Of a DNA stretch of 64,000 nt, positions 13,088-24,678 are shown one piece after another; the first letter of the stretch is position 1; each line of letters begins with the position of its first letter. Source of the stretch: Mangifera indica (lineage: Eukaryota; Streptophyta; Magnoliopsida; Sapindales; Anacardiaceae). The stretch spans positions 12,433,537 to 12,497,536 of the forward strand of contig NC_058155.1 of the NCBI RefSeq assembly GCF_011075055.1. The letters are read 5' to 3'. The notes beneath the pieces were generated by a model. That model was given only the letters and a program-made list of their open reading frames with translations, ran no database searches and had not been told where the DNA came from. Both the position numbers and the translations under genes were made by a program.

Positions 13088-14756
13088 AACCTTTGTAACT
13101 GAAATGCTAGTTTGTGTAGTAGGCATGGGCTCTGGTGTTGTATACCATTTAGTGTAGGCATTAAAGAGACCTATTTCTAAGTTAAGCGATGTGCAAGTTC
13201 AGTAGAATAAGACTGTCAAATGTTTTCTGGGTTTGACTTTGATGCTGACTGGAAACTGGAAAGTGGGAGTTATGTAGCTTTTAGAGGTGGGCTTTGGCTT
13301 TTGAGGTGGCTGTTGTTTGCAGGATAGAGAGGTTTTTAGAAGGTTTCAGAACAGTATGACTTTTTTTGGTTCATTGTTGTTGTTTGTCCTTAATTTTGTG
13401 TACTGGAATAAAAAATGCCCCTTTTTATCTCCATTGAATAACTTGGTTGCTGTCGTGTTTCAAGATGAGGCTAGTTTAAAACCTTTTTACTGCAGGCCAG
13501 TAATGCAAATCATTTATGGTCCTTTCAAAGGTTGAAATTAAGGTGGATTGAAGCTAAGCCAACTTAGGTTCAATTCAGTGTTTGGCTCATTCTTGAGTTC
13601 GAACTCTGTTCGAGATTAACTTCTCGCTTGTGTCGTCATATTAGGGTTTATCTTGTTGAGAAAATTTTAGCATTTTGTATCCTGATGTCATACAAAACCA
13701 AAGAAATACGTAACACACAATCAACTCCACACTTAGCTCTTTGAGCATCCTTTTTCTTTGTAACATCCCCTATGTTGTAAACAATCAACCAAACCCTAGT
13801 TTTTACATTAATTAAAAAGTTGAAATTTTGTTTCTATATATCGTATGCCATTAATAACTTAATACTAATCAGAGGAGCCCATGTGGTCTAGCCTATCTAT
13901 CACCACCGCAAATGTCTTTCCTTCATTAACGTACTTGTGCTCTTTTTTTTTTTTTAATTAAATCTCATATTCAATAAAATTTTGTATATTCATTTTGATC
14001 AACATGCTTTCGATGGAAATTCTTTCTGCGCATGAAGATGATTCTCCCCATCTTGAAGGCGAAAGGAGGAGGGTTTGATTTCTAAAAACTTAGTATGATG
14101 ATCTTAAATTAAAGTTAAAATAACACCTAATCATATGATATTATATTATTTGTCTACCTATTTTGTATACTTAAAATATATTTTATATATTTAAAATATA
14201 ATATTTTTTATGTTTCTATTAGACCGGATTATATTTGAATTATTCAAATTTGAATTTAAATTCAGATCAAATAAGTCAAAACTTGAACTAAAAAGTGAAT
14301 TTTTTTTAATAGAGTCAAGTTAGAGTGAGTTCAAATCAAATCTAAAGTTAAATTATTTTCAAAATAAATTAAACTCTCGTCTCTTTATTTTAAGCTAACT
14401 CTTTAGAATTTGAAAGGTTCTCGAATAAATATTGTTCCGGCTTGGTTTGGATAGAAACAAGCCCTAGTTCTAGTTCTGACATTAATTAAGAAGTTGAGAA
14501 TTTGATGTTTGTGCAGAGAACATGGGAAATCAGAAAAATTTGGTAATATTTGAATTTCGCGAATTGAACATTACATCTGGAGATGGTAAAAGATAAATAA
14601 AATACTTGCGCCAAAAAAAAAAAAAAAAAGGGAATAAAATATGAAAAAAAAAACCACAAAACCTTTGGTGTATAGTAGGGAAACCCACAAAATTAGGGGA
14701 CCAAAAAGGGAGAAATCAAGGCGTAAAGAAAGAAAGTCCTAATCCTGGAACCAGAG
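13088..14756. other. Convergent intergenic region
   Basis: It holds the 3' flank of the AHL gene (plus) and of the HMA-like gene (minus). The AHL 3'UTR probably covers the first few hundred bases. The rest is AT-rich, with degenerate dispersed-repeat words at about 14220-14400 and a poly-A tract near 14612-14628. No coding sequence is recognised. Confidence 0.5.
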
Positions 14757-15695
14757 CTAGAAGAAGTTGTAGTTATTGAATCTGAAGTTTCCATAGGTTG
14801 CAGTTGCAGTGGCAGCTGCATAAGCATTGAGAAGCTCATTCTGTGCAGACCAGAAATCAGCTTTCAGACCTCCTCTTCTTATGGCTTTTAATATTTTGTT
14901 TCTATGTGCATATCCTGTAACCACTACCTTCTGGCTATTGCCATCCACTTCTACTTTCTCTACTCCTGTAAACATTGAAATCAAAATCAATTAAAACCAA
15001 TGCCAGGGGTGAATTTGAATTGAGATTTGAGCCCACCCAAGCTTATTGTCAATCCGAACTCATATCAAAGTCATAATACTCAATTCAAACTTAAATTTAA
15101 ACTCATTTAAATTGATATATAATATCAATAAAAGATTGAAGATTAAGTGAATAATATTATAAATGGTGAACAATAGTGTCAATAGGATAAATAATATGAA
15201 CTAATTAATAAATGAGTCATTTTATATCGACTTATTTGAATTGTATTATAGGTTTAATCTGAGTTGACTCAAATCAAATTCATCGTTTACATCATTTAAA
15301 ATCAATTCACATTGACTCAAACTTAGATCGAAACCATAATATTTAACTTAAGTTTGAATTATTGTGTTAATAGATTGACGATTGGGTAAATAGTATCATT
15401 TAGGATGAATAAGATGATCGATGGATGAACAATACCATCGAATAAACTAATAAGTCAATCTTCAACTGAAACTAATTGAAAACATCACCCAAATATAGAC
15501 AAATCAAATCATACAATGAATTTGAACAATCACCTTTCAGTTTTGACAGGCATTTTCTAAGCCTCTTCTCATGCATGCCAACCATCTCCACCTTCAATTC
15601 AACTGTCTGCAACATCAAACAACCCACATCAATAAATCGATTTAGACTTAAGAATGATAGTAAATTGAAGAAAAAAAATAACAATTTACCTCCAT
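14757..15695 (-). CDS. Small HMA-fold protein (HIPP/HPP family) without CxxC
   Basis: Three exons (15695-15690, 15606-15534, 14965-14757) give 95 residues; the first exon is only six bases, ATGGAG. The fold matches the heavy-metal-associated domain of plant HIPPs: VELKVEMVGMHEKRLRKC, then LSKLKGVEKVEVD, KVVVTGYAHRNKILKAIRR and GLKADFW. The usual metal site M-x-C-x-x-C is replaced by VGMHEKRLRKC, which keeps only the last cysteine region, so copper or zinc binding in the classical way is unlikely. The C-terminus NNYNFF lacks a CaaX isoprenylation box. It is therefore an HMA-like plant protein rather than a true HIPP, and may act in protein-protein contacts. The second intron contains degenerate AT-rich dispersed repeat sequence (about 15000-15480). 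Confidence 0.88.
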
Positions 15696-16284
15696 TTGAA
15701 GCAGTCTAAACTGCAAATGATGAGCTGATGATCTGAGCTATAAAGTGAAACAAGGACAGTGATATGTAAGAGATGGGGAATGTCGGGCTTATTTATATAT
15801 GATTATACAGAAGGGGACATGGAAAAAGATGGAAGAAACTAAAGTGGGTCTTGGGTGGCCAGCTGGGTTGGCGAAATAGATCAGCTTTGCCTTTCTTACA
15901 GAGACAGACAAAACACATGAACGGGAAAAACCAGATAACAAGAAAATGGTTTGCATCGGTATAATAGAAGGCTTTTATAAATATATATGTACTGAGCTCA
16001 AGCTTCAAGAGTGTGATCCGTCTGCTGAAAGCAATGTGAGTCAGAAGCATTTCGAAATGATTGGGTTTGACTGAGGGGTCCAACTTAGCTTTTCTTTTTG
16101 GGATCTTTGGATCCAGTTCGTACAGTTAGGACTATTTGTCTTTTGAGGTTTTTACAGACAAAAGAAAAGAAAAGAAGAATAAAACTTGTACAAGACTCTG
16201 ACTCAATAACAAATAAACTACTATGCAAGTTAAGGATTTTCGGCGGCATAATTTCCCAGGAGAGAATTCGAACCTTTATCTTTA

Positions 16285-17036
16285 GGCCAAATGACTATTT
16301 CCCACCCAAGGTATGCTGTAATAACAAGTTTTCACCCTTTAACGATGGAAACACCAAATACCTACCCATAGCCGGTTAAATTTAATAGAACTTTAACTTC
16401 TGAAAATTTTATCCTTTTTTGCCCCCCCTAAACTTTAAAAACTAAAATTTTTCCTCAGTCTAAGTTTTAAAAAATGGCAGTTTCACCCTAGGGTTTGGTT
16501 TTGAAATCTTCAACGACCTCTTCGGTTCCATTGCTGACGACCTCTCCCTCTCAAAACATCCTCTCCTTCCGGCGATCTCTTTCCTCCCATTTGGAGGGTC
16601 GATCGGCGTCGAAGACGCCTTGGGAGATGAAGACGAAGACGAAGAACTTCGAATTCTCCGACGAAGTTCTTTGTCTCCCAAGGCGTCTCCGACGTCGATC
16701 AACCCTCCAAATAAAAGGAAATAGATCGCCAGAAGGAGAGAATGTCTTAGGAGGGAGAGGTCGTCGGCAATGAAGCCGGAGATTTCAAAACCAAACCCTA
16801 GGGTGAAACTACCATTTTTTAAAACTTAGGCTAGAGGAAAATTTTAGTTTTTAAAGTTTAGGGGGTTAAAAATAGATTATATTTTAGTTTATTTTTTAAT
16901 ATTATAAAAAAATGACAATTTTATCCTTACCACCGTTATTTTTAACTGGTCATGGATGAATATTTGGTGTTTCCATAGTTAAAGGGTGGAAACTTGTCAT
17001 TACAGCATACCTTGGGTGGGAAATAGTCGTTTGGCC
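16285..17036. mobile_element. Mutator-like fold-back element, copy A
   Basis: The 752-bp element begins GGCCAAATGACTATTTCCC and ends with the inverted form GGGAAATAGTCGTTTGGCC. Long inverted arms of roughly 250-300 bp run almost to the centre. The centre is itself an inverted repeat, GGCGTCGAAGACGCC-like words around 16605-16705, so the whole element can fold on itself. A perfect 9-bp target duplication, TTATCTTTA, lies at 16276-16284 and 17037-17045, as expected of Mutator-type transposition. It has no transposase. It sits about 590 bp upstream of the HMA-like gene start. Confidence 0.93.
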
Positions 17037-18670
17037 TTATCTTTATCCGATCCTATTATTATGATTATTCTTTTTTAGTTGGTTTTGCACTGAGCACCAA
17101 TGAAAGGTTTATACAAATTTAGAGTCTAGAGTTACAAATTTAAGTTAATTCGAGATGATAAAAGTATATTAGTGAAGGTAAGTTGCAATGTTAGAGTACG
17201 AGAAGAGTTATAAAAAAAATAAAAAAATAAAAATCATCAAAAAAAATTAACAAAGAGGGCTCTGATGTTAACATTGTTCATGAGCTAAGTTTGAGTCCAA
17301 TAAATTGTAATTATTTTAGTTCGAATTTAACTTAAATATTTATTGTTTATTTAATTTGAATTTAAAATCAATAACTCAAATTGATATCAAGTATATAGGA
17401 GAAAGTGAACAATAATAATATTAGAGAAAGAGAAAGTAAGAAGATAGTTAGAAAATAAAAATCACTTAAGAATAAGGAAACTTATTAGAGAAAGATGAAA
17501 AAAATCATTGACGAAAGCAAGCTCTTACATCAACGTCATGAGCCTAGCTTAAACTTGATAAGTTGAAATTGTTTTATCTTGAGTTTGGCTCTAATATTTG
17601 TTACCAATCTGATTTGAATCGACACCCAAGTAATACCAAGGAAATGTTTTTACATATATTGACAGTAGAATTTTAACTATAATCATTTAAAGTGCTGGTG
17701 GATAGTCGGAGATCTGTAGCAGTGAAGCAATTTTTTCAAGTGGAAAATTAAGAATCTAATAGGCCCTGAAGCTGCATCATAAACTAAACAAGTCTCTGGC
17801 AAAAGTTCGAAAAGAAAAGGATTTACAGGGCCCCAGGAAGATTCAATCCCAGGATGCTTGAGACCAATGTGAAGAATAATGAAGAAACTGCGTTGGAATA
17901 TGGACCTTCTCCCTCGAATTTCACACCACATTTCTCGATAATCAAATTACATTTTCTGATCTTGGTCAGACCTTGCCTTGTACTTTTGAATTGTTTTACC
18001 GGCTTGATCAGATCGTCTTTTTCACTGGGTTCTAGATCAGGTTTTGTTGAAACACAAAAGCAATATCCTTAAGGAAGACACAACTTCAATGGTAATAGTT
18101 CTGAGTTATTTTTGGGCCTTCACAGGTCCAGCCCTTTAACATAAATTGGATATTAAAATGTTGTAAGAATTTGACAATATTTCAAATAAGATTAGATTCG
18201 ATTTGAAATATTATTCAATTTGATTTGAATTATCTTATTTCGTCAATGTTGTCTTATCAGAGTCACCTTTTCGACAATTTTTTTATCTTAGTGATTCTTA
18301 TACATTTGAGCAATTCTTCATTTCTTTAGCAAATTTTATTTTTTATTTATTTTTATAATTTTTTTCGTCTTTTTTAATAACTTTTTTTCTTTTTTGATAA
18401 TATTATTTATCAATCAAACGAATTGATTGTTTTGTATTCAAATGGAGCTTGAACTAACTTTTTATTTAAGTTTAATTTAATTTAAATCCACTTTTAATTG
18501 ATGATGCCGTTGTAAGTAAACTTTTCAATGATGGAATTGTTGTGATAGACAAAGTGAAGGTGTAAGGAGGGAGACAACGACGAAGAGTGTTATTTTGAGT
18601 AACGGCTAATACCGGTTAAATGGATCATGTTGGAGTGAAGTACTTTTTATATAATTTTTATTTATGTTAA

Positions 18671-19153
18671 TGGAGTGTTTGGTTTGAGTAATATTTTATT
18701 ATCAAAATAGAAAGATTATCTTGAAGATAGATTACTTAGAAGATTATTGGATATACATGATTATTATGTTTGATAAAATTTGGTAGGTATAAATAATTAT
18801 TATATTTAATTAAAGATAATAAAATATTACTAGTAAATTATTTTACTTAAATGTTTTTGAATATAATTATTTTTAAATATTTTTTATATTATTTGTCATA
18901 TTAATTAAAAATAAATTTATTTTTGTCTCAAAAAATTAATAAATTATAATATAATTATAATAAAATCAAGATTACCTTGTTAATCTTTAAATACTTAAGG
19001 TAAATATGGTAATCAGATTACCACCTATATTATCTGTCACGTTAGTATTGGTAATAGAAGATTACTGTAATATTTTATTACTGATAAACCAAATAAGGGA
19101 ATAAAAGATAGATTACCAAAATAATCTTCAAAAACTGGAACCAAATGGCCCCC
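18671..19153. mobile_element. Harbinger/Tourist-like MITE, copy 1
   Basis: This 483-bp AT-rich element starts TGGAGTGTTTGGTTTGAG and ends with the inverted form AACCAAATGGCCCCC. It is closely similar along its whole length to the element at 29588-30069. A TAA precedes it at 18668-18670, but the right-hand duplication is not preserved. It has no coding capacity. Confidence 0.8.
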
Positions 19154-19290
19154 AAAAATAATAGTTTTCTAACTCGTTTAAAATATTGTAATTATTCCAA
19201 ATATAAGGGGTGGTTTGTCATTTCAATTGAAATACGTGGCAACTTCTGGTAGGAAGCCTAAGAGGACTGAATCTGTGGGCAGTGTGCCTA

Positions 19291-20649
19291 TGTTTTAGTC
19301 CGTACTTCAAATTCAAATTCAAATTCAGATTCTAAGCAGACCAATCCAGAATCTGAGAAAACGCTGCCGCCATAGACAGCGGAGTAGATCCAAATTAACG
19401 GCCATTAGCAACCGGAATCCTGCTGCTGGTAATAATTCTTTCAAAGTTACGATTTGCATAGTTTTCCGCTTCTCAATCTTACGTAAGTTGCATGTCTCTC
19501 TCATTTCAAATCTTCATAAGTGCTTGTAATCCATTTATCTGTCAGGGCGATGCTGCTTTTACGATCCTAGCATTTGTTTTAATTTATGAAAGGATAATTT
19601 TTATGGTGTCTCAAACATTATTTATTGACGGATGGATTCATGTGTGTGTAATGTTTTTTAATCAGTGGCTAAGACAGAAATAAGACTCAGGGGGTACGAG
19701 AATAACAGTAAAATATAGGGAGTTTATTAGAAATAATGAAAGCTAAGAGGTCAAATAAAATTTTAGTGGTTCTATTGATATTTTATATATGCTCACAGTA
19801 AAAATTTTCAAAGTTTAAGGGGCTTGACCGCCTCCCTCTGCCACCGTTTCTCATGATGTTTTATTAGATTTCATTTGTTTCAATGAATTCTGGTACTTAG
19901 CATTTGAAAAGAAGAGGTTTAAGATTTGATTGAGATTTATCAATGCATAAATTTATTGATACTAGGTGGTCTTTTCGTGCTAATTGTCATCCTTGTTCCC
20001 ATGATTCTTATAATGTGCTGATTTATTAATCTTTCTGTTTTATCTCTATGGAATTGTTAAAATGCAAATTCTGATCACTTGGCAGAAAACTGAACAGTTT
20101 TGTTTTGTGTGTGTGTTTAACCTCTTAAATTGGAGGGTTATGGTTTCCCCAAATTATTCTGAGAATGCTTATGTTATTATTAGATTTAAAATGCCCCCTC
20201 TATTGTAAGTAAACTAGGAATTTGGCATGTAAGGCATATTTGGAATAAAATCTGTATGATCAACTTCTTTTGTGTTTTGTGTTGATCTCCTTTCTTTTCA
20301 GATGCTATCTGTTAAGACTAGAGCAATTTATACACGTAGATTGGGTCTATTATGGAGTTCATATGTTCCCTTGTTATATTAATTATTAGTTTGTTAACAT
20401 GGTCAACTTGAAAGTTGAATCCTTTCCTGCATCTTTTAGATCAGACTTTCATTAAGAATTATTAAACTTTAGAAATGAATACAGGGATTGTCAAAAGGGA
20501 TATGCTGGGGTAATTTGGTGATTTGGAAATGATCACTCTTATTTGCTTGAAATGAGTTGTTGACGGTGACAACTTGTGGTTGTTAGAATAGCAGTAGATG
20601 TAAGGTTTTTATGCTGCATTATTCTTTGACGTCTACTTTATTGATTTAG
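19291..20649 (+). other. Likely 5'UTR exon and intron of the ACD gene
   Basis: A GC-richer stretch at about 19290-19428 ends at a GTAATA donor (19429). The matching acceptor is at about 20648-20649, shortly before the ATG at 20676. I infer a noncoding first exon and a 1.2-kb 5'UTR intron. No in-frame coding extension is seen. Confidence 0.45.
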
Positions 20650-20675
20650 TAGGTGGGGAAGCAACATTTATAAGC

Positions 20676-21362
20676 ATGGAGAGGGGAAATAAAGTTGACC
20701 ATCAACAATTGAAGCCGTCAGTTGTTTTAACTGGAACTGCAAAAGAAGGTAGTGTTGGCCCACCTGTTGGTCTTGTAGACATCGGAGTGAGTGAAGGTGC
20801 CTACCTTTTCCGAGTTGCACTGACAGGAATCCAAAGGGATCAATGTAAGGTTCAAGCCTTTATTTATGTATTTCATTAATGCATGAGATGCATGAGGTAT
20901 GAAACTGGTGCATCACAAGCATAGTTCTCTTTTTGTCTGTTTAAGCTTCCTGCTAAGCACGTGAAACCTGAATGTGGTGTAATTGCAATTGAAATGCTAC
21001 TAGGATTTATGTAAGGCATGCAACTCATTTCCTTGTTGAATAGTATAAAGTATCTGAATATGACCAAGTAGATCATGCTTGTCCTAACAGGTAAGGTGAA
21101 ATGTGAGATCAACCGTGATGGGAAAGTTCAGATCCAAGGAGTTATATCAAATGGAGCAATGCTGAAAGATTCAAGTGCATACCATATGAGAGTCCAGCAA
21201 CTGTGCCCAGTTGGACCTTTCACTATTTCCTTTAATCTGCCAGGACCTGTTGACCCCCGATTGTTCTCTCCCTATTTTCGCCCTGACGGTATCTTGGAGG
21301 TGATGGTTATGAAATACAAAATGCATACAACTCCTGGACATGGTCAGCATCCTCATTTCTGA
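20676..21362 (+). CDS. Short alpha-crystallin-domain protein, IDM2/IDM3 type
   Basis: Two exons (20676-20844 and 21091-21362) give 146 residues. The fold is HSP20/alpha-crystallin-like: an N-terminal part with GLVDIGVSEGAYLFRVAL, then CEINRDGKVQIQGVIS, and a C-terminal part with CPVGPFTISFNLPGPVDP and FRPDGILEVMVMK. This combination is typical of the plant IDM2/IDM3-like group. Its Arabidopsis members work with MBD7 and the histone acetyltransferase IDM1 in active DNA demethylation. Whether this short protein does so is inference. From memory, an HSP20-like gene also neighbours PPD3 and CUC3 in Arabidopsis, which supports orthology to that gene. The ATG at 20676 is the first in-frame Met after the likely 5'UTR acceptor. 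Confidence 0.85.
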
Positions 21363-24300
21363 GGAGTTCTAACGAGTTATCCCATACCAAATATCGCAAG
21401 GTATGTCTTAGGAAACAGAATGCATGTCAAGGCACCTAGATGCTTACTTTTGTTAGCAAATCTGAGAAAATATTGAGTCTCTGTACAATATAATATTGGA
21501 TATAATATAAATGGTTGGTTTAAGGAGATTATACAGTCTGTAATGTTGGCTGTACAATTAGGAGCTAACAAATGCATTTCTTGCTGTTGAATGAAATTAA
21601 TAAATTAATATTTCCTTTGTCGGATCGGGCAAATACATAAAAGGAAAACTTGAATATTGTCTTTTCTTGAAGGTCTTGTCCTTTGTGTTCTGTTATGTTC
21701 ATATAATTTGTGGGCTTTTGGTGCCATTTTTAAATCTCATGGATCAAAACAAAACTTTTTCGCGCTTTATCTGTGCTTATCAGGGGATTTATTTATTATA
21801 TCTTCCTTTATCTTATTTGGTCCCTTATCTTCTTTGAAATAAAAAATTGTTATTTAGCGTTTCAAAGAATACAGAGTGATAATAATGTATAGTTACTATT
21901 TGAAAAAGTTGGATACCGATGATGATGATGGTGATCAATGGTGGATTTTAGCTAAGATGAACCTAAACAAATGTTAGTTCAAGTTTAATTTGAATTTATA
22001 AAGTTCGGCTAAAGTTTGTTTGAACTGGTGATGAGTTGTTAGACAAACCATCAAAGAAAAAAAATAAAGATCACCAAAAATGATAAAGAAAAATGATCGT
22101 TAAAAAAGTTAGAGAAGATAAATTTATCATAATTGTCAATGAAAAATCTCCAAAGAAGAATAAAAGTAAAAAAAAAAAAGAATATTTTAACAACTCAACC
22201 TATATGAAACTCAATTTAAGTCCTGACTTATTTAAGTTGAAATTCAAATTAAACTTAGGCCAAATCGCTTAGGATCTACTTCTAGTTACAATTTGAAAAA
22301 GGAAAGGGCCAAATCCATATCACCATAAGTTTTTACTGCAACTTACCAATGATAAAGGGATTAATACTAATTAAATTAATAGTAAAAACAAAAAGTTTAA
22401 TGTATATCCAGATCTATAAAATTATGTGTACATTTTTTTTCAATATTCAATTAGTACATCATCTAAATACTTAATTAGATATTCAAAATTAGGTATATAC
22501 AGTATTGCTTATTCTAGAACATATGCCATTGCTGAAAATATGAAAGACCAGGAAACAAAGGGTTCGGAAAGTGAATTAAAAATTTCCAATACACAGAATG
22601 AGATTTGCAAAAGAAAAGGGGGTTACCTCTGATTGATTATTCATATACAGTTGATTGAGATAGAAACAAAAAACAAAAACACAGAGAAATTTTAGACAGA
22701 AAAACTTGTTGTGCAATCAAAATATTCAGCATTAGAAAGTTCTGCACAGGAAAAGAATTTGGTGGGTGGAGATGATGATCTCACTGTTCAGGAATCAGAG
22801 ACCTCGTGTTACCCATCTGAAAAGACTTCACTCATCTCTTTTTCCCCTATGTAAAAACATGCTTACACAACTAGGATCGGAAACGGGCTGAATCTAGTCT
22901 GAATAGAATCTAACCCGATTTGGACTAGATTTGGTTTAGATTTATCGAACTCACTTAATTGCGTATTCATATTAAACTCGTTTAATAATTTTATAATTCG
23001 TAATTAGCTTGTATTAGTTTGGGTTCATGTGCACTAACTCAAGTTTGCACAAGATATTCAATTTGGCTTTGGACTCGCTTCGCATACTCGTTTTATGTTG
23101 CCAAACTTTTTGCAATCTCTGGCACTGAAATTACACCCTTGAGATCTGTTTGTTCAAATTAGCCAAGAAAAAGAAGTCAAACAAGTGAAAATTCAGAATT
23201 GAAGTCTCAAAAACACATTAAAAAACATTCCAAAATCAAGAGAAAGCAAACGAACAAGAACCCATGTACCTGATTTTCTATTAAACACAACCCAGAACCA
23301 AAAACAAGTAACATGCAGAAATCAAACACACACAGATGAGTCTGCAGCCTCTTAGAAGAAATTGAAGTATTGGTTGTTCTGCAGATATCACGAGAAGCAT
23401 GTAAACCAATACACTGTTTCTCATCGTTGACGGTAGTTTGTTTATGCCAAAATGTCAGCAGCCGTGGAAAGGAGAGCAAACGGGAACCTGTCATCTCGTC
23501 GTCGTCTGTTTAGAGAACGCGTTTGTTTAGGTTGCACTTGGCTTTGCATGGCAAAAGTGGAGAAAAGGAAGAAGAACATGTTATGCAAATTAGATTACAC
23601 ACGTGACAACGTTCGTTTTGGGGTATGAATAAGTTGTTCCACAAGCGAGCCGAGCATGGCTCATATTTGGGGTTGGGCTTGGGCTCGATCAAGCCAAACT
23701 CATTTTAAGTATGAGCAAACTCGTTTTAAATTTATTCCTACGTATAATCAACTTTGTATTTATTGTATTTTCTCTTCACAAGTGGATCTGAGCCCTTGCG
23801 CTCAATTTCGTATTCGGCTTAAACGAGTTTAAATTCGGATTGGGGTAATTAAAACTTATATTCGAATTGATCCAGATCAAATATTAGAGTCGTTGAAAGA
23901 TTTATTTTCTTCGACAACTTTTCATTTGTAACAATAAGGGATTTATCTTCTCTTCTTCTTTAAAACTTTTTTTTTTTCATTTTTGAGTTATTAGATGAGT
24001 TATTTTCTTTGATAACTTTTCATTAATAATAATAACACATTCATATGTTCTAACTTCTTTAAGTATTCCTTTTCTTCTCCATTTTCAACAATTTATCTTT
24101 TCTCTCCCCAACTCATTGTCAATTTGGACAAACTTGATCTCCACTTTTGAACCTTTATTTATTTATTTAATTGTTTGTTCTCCACATGAGGGAAGCCTTA
24201 CAGGTTTTCTACGCTAGCTTTTGTCGAGCCTCCTCTCATTTTTTAACCCAAATCTATCCCTCCTCTCAACCTGCAATACTTGCCCACTTCTTTCTTTAGT

Positions 24301-24678
24301 TTCACTACTCTCTCTCTCTGTTTTAAGTAGGAACCCTTTTATATATCGTTTTCACATATAGCTGGTAGTTATCTTTTCAAATTAAAGGAGTTTGAATCAG
24401 TTATACTAAGTAATTGAAGTCTTAAGTCTAGTGACAAGTTCACATTCAATAAAGTATATTAGTAAAGAGTTTGATTTAATCTGCTGCCAACAAATTTCAA
24501 ACTAATATCCTCTTTGTTGCTTAGTTGCCTCCACTTTTACCGATAAATCTACCCTTTGGCTCTTCTCTCTGTATATTTGCATGTTTCTTCTACAGCCCCT
24601 TTCCTTCTCACATGCAATAATCAAACCATCTTCTTACTCTATACTATTCTAAATACCTTTCTCTGGCATGGTAAGATC
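21363..24678. other. Intergenic region, degenerate repeats
   Basis: The 3' flank of the ACD gene is followed by degenerate AT-rich dispersed repeats at about 21900-22280, 22880-23070 and 23650-24200. A 95-codon minus-strand frame at 23494-23207 lies in a slightly GC-richer patch and could be part of an unrecognised transcript, but has no family features. The last 150 bases before 24679 look like a promoter and leader for the CUC3-like relic. Confidence 0.45.

Larger units (their letters stand above)
15696..19290. other. Repeat-rich intergenic region
   Basis: No gene is supported. The stretch contains the 5' flank of the HMA-like gene, a Mutator-like fold-back element (16285-17036), degenerate dispersed repeats (about 17280-17640 and 18150-18520) and a Harbinger-like MITE (18671-19153). 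A 95-codon open frame on the minus strand at about 17770-18055 has no Met and no convincing match. Confidence 0.6.

Noticed and set aside
16460..16773. Overlapping 80- and 92-codon frames rich in Ser, Arg and Asp
   Set aside because: They lie in the palindromic centre of a fold-back element, and the inverted repeat explains open frames on both strands.
17770..18055. 95-codon open frame on the minus strand with KCNLIIEKCGVKFEG, resembling the C-terminal end of TIR-NBS-LRR proteins
   Set aside because: No Met, no LRR or NBS sequence nearby, and similarity limited to a short K-K-C-G-V-like motif that can arise by chance.
23207..23494. 95-codon frame on the minus strand, possible small membrane protein
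   Set aside because: No recognisable family, poor start context evidence, and hydrophobicity that comes from T-rich intron-like sequence.
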